Positions 61,815 through 64,000 of a stretch of 64,000 bases of DNA are shown one piece after another. Source of the stretch: Gemmataceae bacterium (GTDB taxonomy: Bacteria; Planctomycetota; Planctomycetia; Gemmatales; Gemmataceae); contig SIAJ01000009.1 of the NCBI GenBank assembly GCA_009691845.1, forward strand, positions 41,811-105,810, written 5' to 3'. The notes beneath the pieces are model-generated. The model saw only the letters and a list, made by a program, of their open reading frames with translations, did not search any database and was not told the origin of the DNA. The position numbers and the translations under genes are program-made. How positions within the stretch are numbered: the stretch's first letter is position 1; every line of letters starts with the position of its first letter.

Positions 61815-64000
61815 ATGGCCACCAGTCGAAACGATCAGCCTCATGCAAATCCTGACATTGGCAATCGGTGCGTGGTCCCAGCAAGAATTGTTTTGTGCGT
61901 CTTCGTGGCAATTGCCCCGGTGGCCCGTGCAGCCGAACCAGTTGTCAAACCGATGGGCGAGCCAACCGGACCCTTTCTGACGCAACACTGCCAGGCCTGT
62001 CACGCGGGGGCCAAGCCCAAGGGCAAATTCCGACTGGATAGCCTCACGCAAGATTTTAACGACAAGGCCAACCGGGAACGCTGGCTCGCCGTCTTGGAGC
62101 AAGTCCAGAACAGCACCATGCCGCCGAAGGAAAAACCGCGACCACCGGCAAAAGACGTTGCGACTTTGGCGGACTGGATCAGCGGTAAAGTGGCGACGGG
62201 CGAGGCCGCTCGAAATGCCGCCCAGGGACGGGTCGCCATGCGTCGGCTCAACCGGGCCGAGTACTTGAACACCGTGCGCGATCTGCTCGGTGTGAATATC
62301 GATCTGAAAGACTTGCTGCCGGAGGACGCGACCGCCAACGGCTTCGACAACAATGCCGAGGCACTGCACACATCTTCCTTCCTGATGGAACAATACCTGG
62401 AAGCAGCTGACCGGGTGCTGGACGCGGCCATCGTCAACAGCCAGAAGCCGTGGCTCCTCAAGAAACGCTTCGACATCAAGGATGAAAAATCGGTCAAGGC
62501 GACCGGCAGCGTCTATCGCCACCTGGAAGATTCCGTCGCCATCTTCAGTTCGTGGGTCTCGGCCAACATCCAGGTGACGATGTGGAATTTTCACTCGCAC
62601 TTTCGCGGTAACTATCGCTTCCGAATCTCTGCCTACGCTTTCCAGACGGACAAGCCCGTCACTTTTCACATGACGGCCGGCACGATGAAGGCGGTGACCG
62701 AGGAACGTATTGTCGGCTACCACGACGTACCGGCTGGCAAGCCGACCACGATCGAGTTCATCGAGAAACTGGAGCCGAGAAACACAGTTCGCTTTGTCGT
62801 GGACAACCTGGGCGTGATCCCGCCCGTAATCGAGAAGGCCGGTGCGGAAAACTATAAGGGGCCCGGCTTGGCCATCCAGTGGGTGGAGATCGAGGGGCCA
62901 TTGCACGAAACCTGGCCGCCCTCCAGCCATAGTCGAATCTTTGGCGACTTGCAACAAGTTTCAACGCCAACGGCCGAAGACAAGGATCGTCGCGAAGTCG
63001 TGTCGAAACAGCCCCTGGTCGATGCCGAGCGTATCCTCCACAACTTCGCTCGACGTGCATTTAGGCGTGCTGTAACGGACGAGGACATCAAGCCGTTTCT
63101 CGCCCGTGTGAAGGCCAAACTGGACGCGAAGTTCTCGTTCGAGGCTGCCACGCGCGTCGGACTGAAGGCGATCCTGGTATCGCCGCAGTTTCTGTTCCTA
63201 CAGGAGAAACCCGGCAAGCTCGACGACTTCGCGCTGGCTACCCGTCTGTCCTACTTTCTGTGGAGCACGATGCCGGACGAGGAATTGCTCGCCCTCGCCG
63301 AGAAGGGCAAGCTGAGCCAAGCCGAGACGCTACGCGGGCAAGTCGAGCGGCTTCTGAAGGATCCAAGGGCGGCAGCTTTCGCGGATAACTTTGCCGGCCA
63401 GTGGCTTGGCCTTCGCAAGATCGACGACACGGCACCGGACCCCTCGCTGTACCCGGAGTACGACGACGTGCTCAAGGTGGCGATGGTCAAGGAGACGCTC
63501 CTGTTCTTCGGTGAAGTGCTGAAGGATGACTTGAGCCTGACGAACTTTGTCTCGTCAGACTTCACCATGCTCAACGGCCGACTGGCCCGACATTACGGCA
63601 TCCCCGGCGTGACGGGGCAGGAGTTCAAAAAGGTTGCGTTGCCGAAAGACAGCCACCGGGGCGGCGTACTGACAATGGCCAGCGTGATGAAGGTGACGGC
63701 CAACGGCACCACGACCTCACCAATTCTGCGCGGGGCGTGGGTGCTCGACCGCATCCTCGGCACGCCGCCACCCAAGCCGACAGTTGACGTGGAGGCCGTC
63801 GAACCGGACATTCGCGGGGCCACAACGATCCGCGAACAACTGGCAAAGCACCGTTCGCGGGCCGAGTGTGCCAGTTGTCACGTCAAGATCGATCCGCCAG
63901 GCTTCGCACTCGAAAGCTTCGACGTCATCGGCGGTTGGCGCGACTACTACCGCAGCGTCGGCAAAGGCGACCCGGCCGTCGTGGACGGCCGCACGATGCG
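61815..64000 (+). CDS. DUF1592-type cytochrome protein (DUF1587/1592/1588), partial
   Basis: The gene starts at the ATG at 61815 and runs beyond the window end; 728 codons are visible. A signal peptide or anchor lies at about residues 22-38. A haem-binding motif QHCQACHAGAKPKGKFRL is near 58. DUF1587 has RLNRAEYLNTVRDLLGVNID near 145. DUF1592 has LSYFLWSTMPDEELLALA near 478, DUF1588 follows with TMASVMKVTANGTTTSPILRG near 620, and CASCHVKIDPPGFALESFD near 687 carries a second CxxCH. The C-terminal DUF1585 domain should follow outside the window. It is the fourth gene of the run beginning at 56458. Confidence 0.9.
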   Translation, partial: MATSRNDQPHANPDIGNRCVVPARIVLCVFVAIAPVARAAEPVVKPMGEPTGPFLTQHCQACHAGAKPKGKFRLDSLTQDFNDKANRERWLAVLEQVQNSTMPPKEKPRPPAKDVATLADWISGKVATGEAARNAAQGRVAMRRLNRAEYLNTVRDLLGVNIDLKDLLPEDATANGFDNNAEALHTSSFLMEQYLEAADRVLDAAIVNSQKPWLLKKRFDIKDEKSVKATGSVYRHLEDSVAIFSSWVSANIQVTMWNFHSHFRGNYRFRISAYAFQTDKPVTFHMTAGTMKAVTEERIVGYHDVPAGKPTTIEFIEKLEPRNTVRFVVDNLGVIPPVIEKAGAENYKGPGLAIQWVEIEGPLHETWPPSSHSRIFGDLQQVSTPTAEDKDRREVVSKQPLVDAERILHNFARRAFRRAVTDEDIKPFLARVKAKLDAKFSFEAATRVGLKAILVSPQFLFLQEKPGKLDDFALATRLSYFLWSTMPDEELLALAEKGKLSQAETLRGQVERLLKDPRAAAFADNFAGQWLGLRKIDDTAPDPSLYPEYDDVLKVAMVKETLLFFGEVLKDDLSLTNFVSSDFTMLNGRLARHYGIPGVTGQEFKKVALPKDSHRGGVLTMASVMKVTANGTTTSPILRGAWVLDRILGTPPPKPTVDVEAVEPDIRGATTIREQLAKHRSRAECASCHVKIDPPGFALESFDVIGGWRDYYRSVGKGDPAVVDGRTM

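Overview
The window looks like a chromosomal piece of a planctomycete, most likely a member of the Gemmatales/Gemmataceae. The evidence is the density of planctomycete-typical families: four DUF1501 proteins, three to four DUF1549/DUF1553/DUF1592 'planctomycete cytochrome' proteins with CxxCH haem motifs, two DUF1559 pseudopilin-like proteins, a secreted tricorn-type protease and a DUF4139 protein. GC content is moderately high throughout. No tRNA, rRNA, CRISPR array, prophage or intact insertion sequence was seen.

Layout. 1-9.2 kb: the end of a DUF1553 gene, a GT-C-like membrane protein, a CPBP protease, a secreted terpenoid-cyclase-repeat protein, a dicarboxylate symporter, a broken GNAT gene, a DUF1559 gene with its lipoprotein partner, and a sialate O-acetylesterase. 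9.3-15.5 kb: DUF1501, DUF1549/1553 and DUF1501 genes plus a small secreted protein. 15.5-20.2 kb: a tricorn-like protease and a Kelch protein. 20.3-32.1 kb: a leftward S10-spc ribosomal cluster (rpsJ to rpmC, rplN to secY, then map) in which rplC, rplX, rpmD and adk are missing from their usual places. 32.2-38 kb: a Trm112-like protein, a DEAD-box helicase, a DUF4139 protein and a Gfo/Idh/MocA oxidoreductase. 37.9-39.3 kb: a second lipoprotein/DUF1559 pair. 39.3-45.2 kb: a Dab-type inorganic carbon uptake locus (dabA, dabB and a NuoM-like subunit) in which dabA carries a frameshift and an in-frame TGA and the NuoM-like gene carries a frameshift. 45.3-51.5 kb: a flippase, a lipoprotein with an IscA-like pattern, a TlpA-like lipoprotein, hemE and a DUF6817-type gene. 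51.6-56 kb: a tail-fibre-like secreted protein split by a TAA, a secreted protein, an internally deleted nirB remnant and an intact narK. 56.4-64 kb: DUF1501, DUF1549/1553, DUF1501 and DUF1592 genes, the last running off the window.

The most unusual signal lies between the genes. Long near-perfect palindromes (13-33 bp stems) occur at many gene ends. A second class consists of arrays built in strict 7-nt phase (for example TTCAAGT, GAACTTG, CAGAGGA or ACTCAGT units), often facing an inverted array to form a hairpin. These fill most spacers longer than about 60 bp in the ribosomal cluster, and one array lies in frame inside a DUF1549 gene. They resemble the heptanucleotide STRR repeats of cyanobacteria, but the unit differs at each site. 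Palindromes also occupy the two positions where rplC and rplX would normally be.

A second theme is gene decay, or possibly sequence error, in the 39-55 kb part: several otherwise well-conserved genes are each broken by a single lesion.
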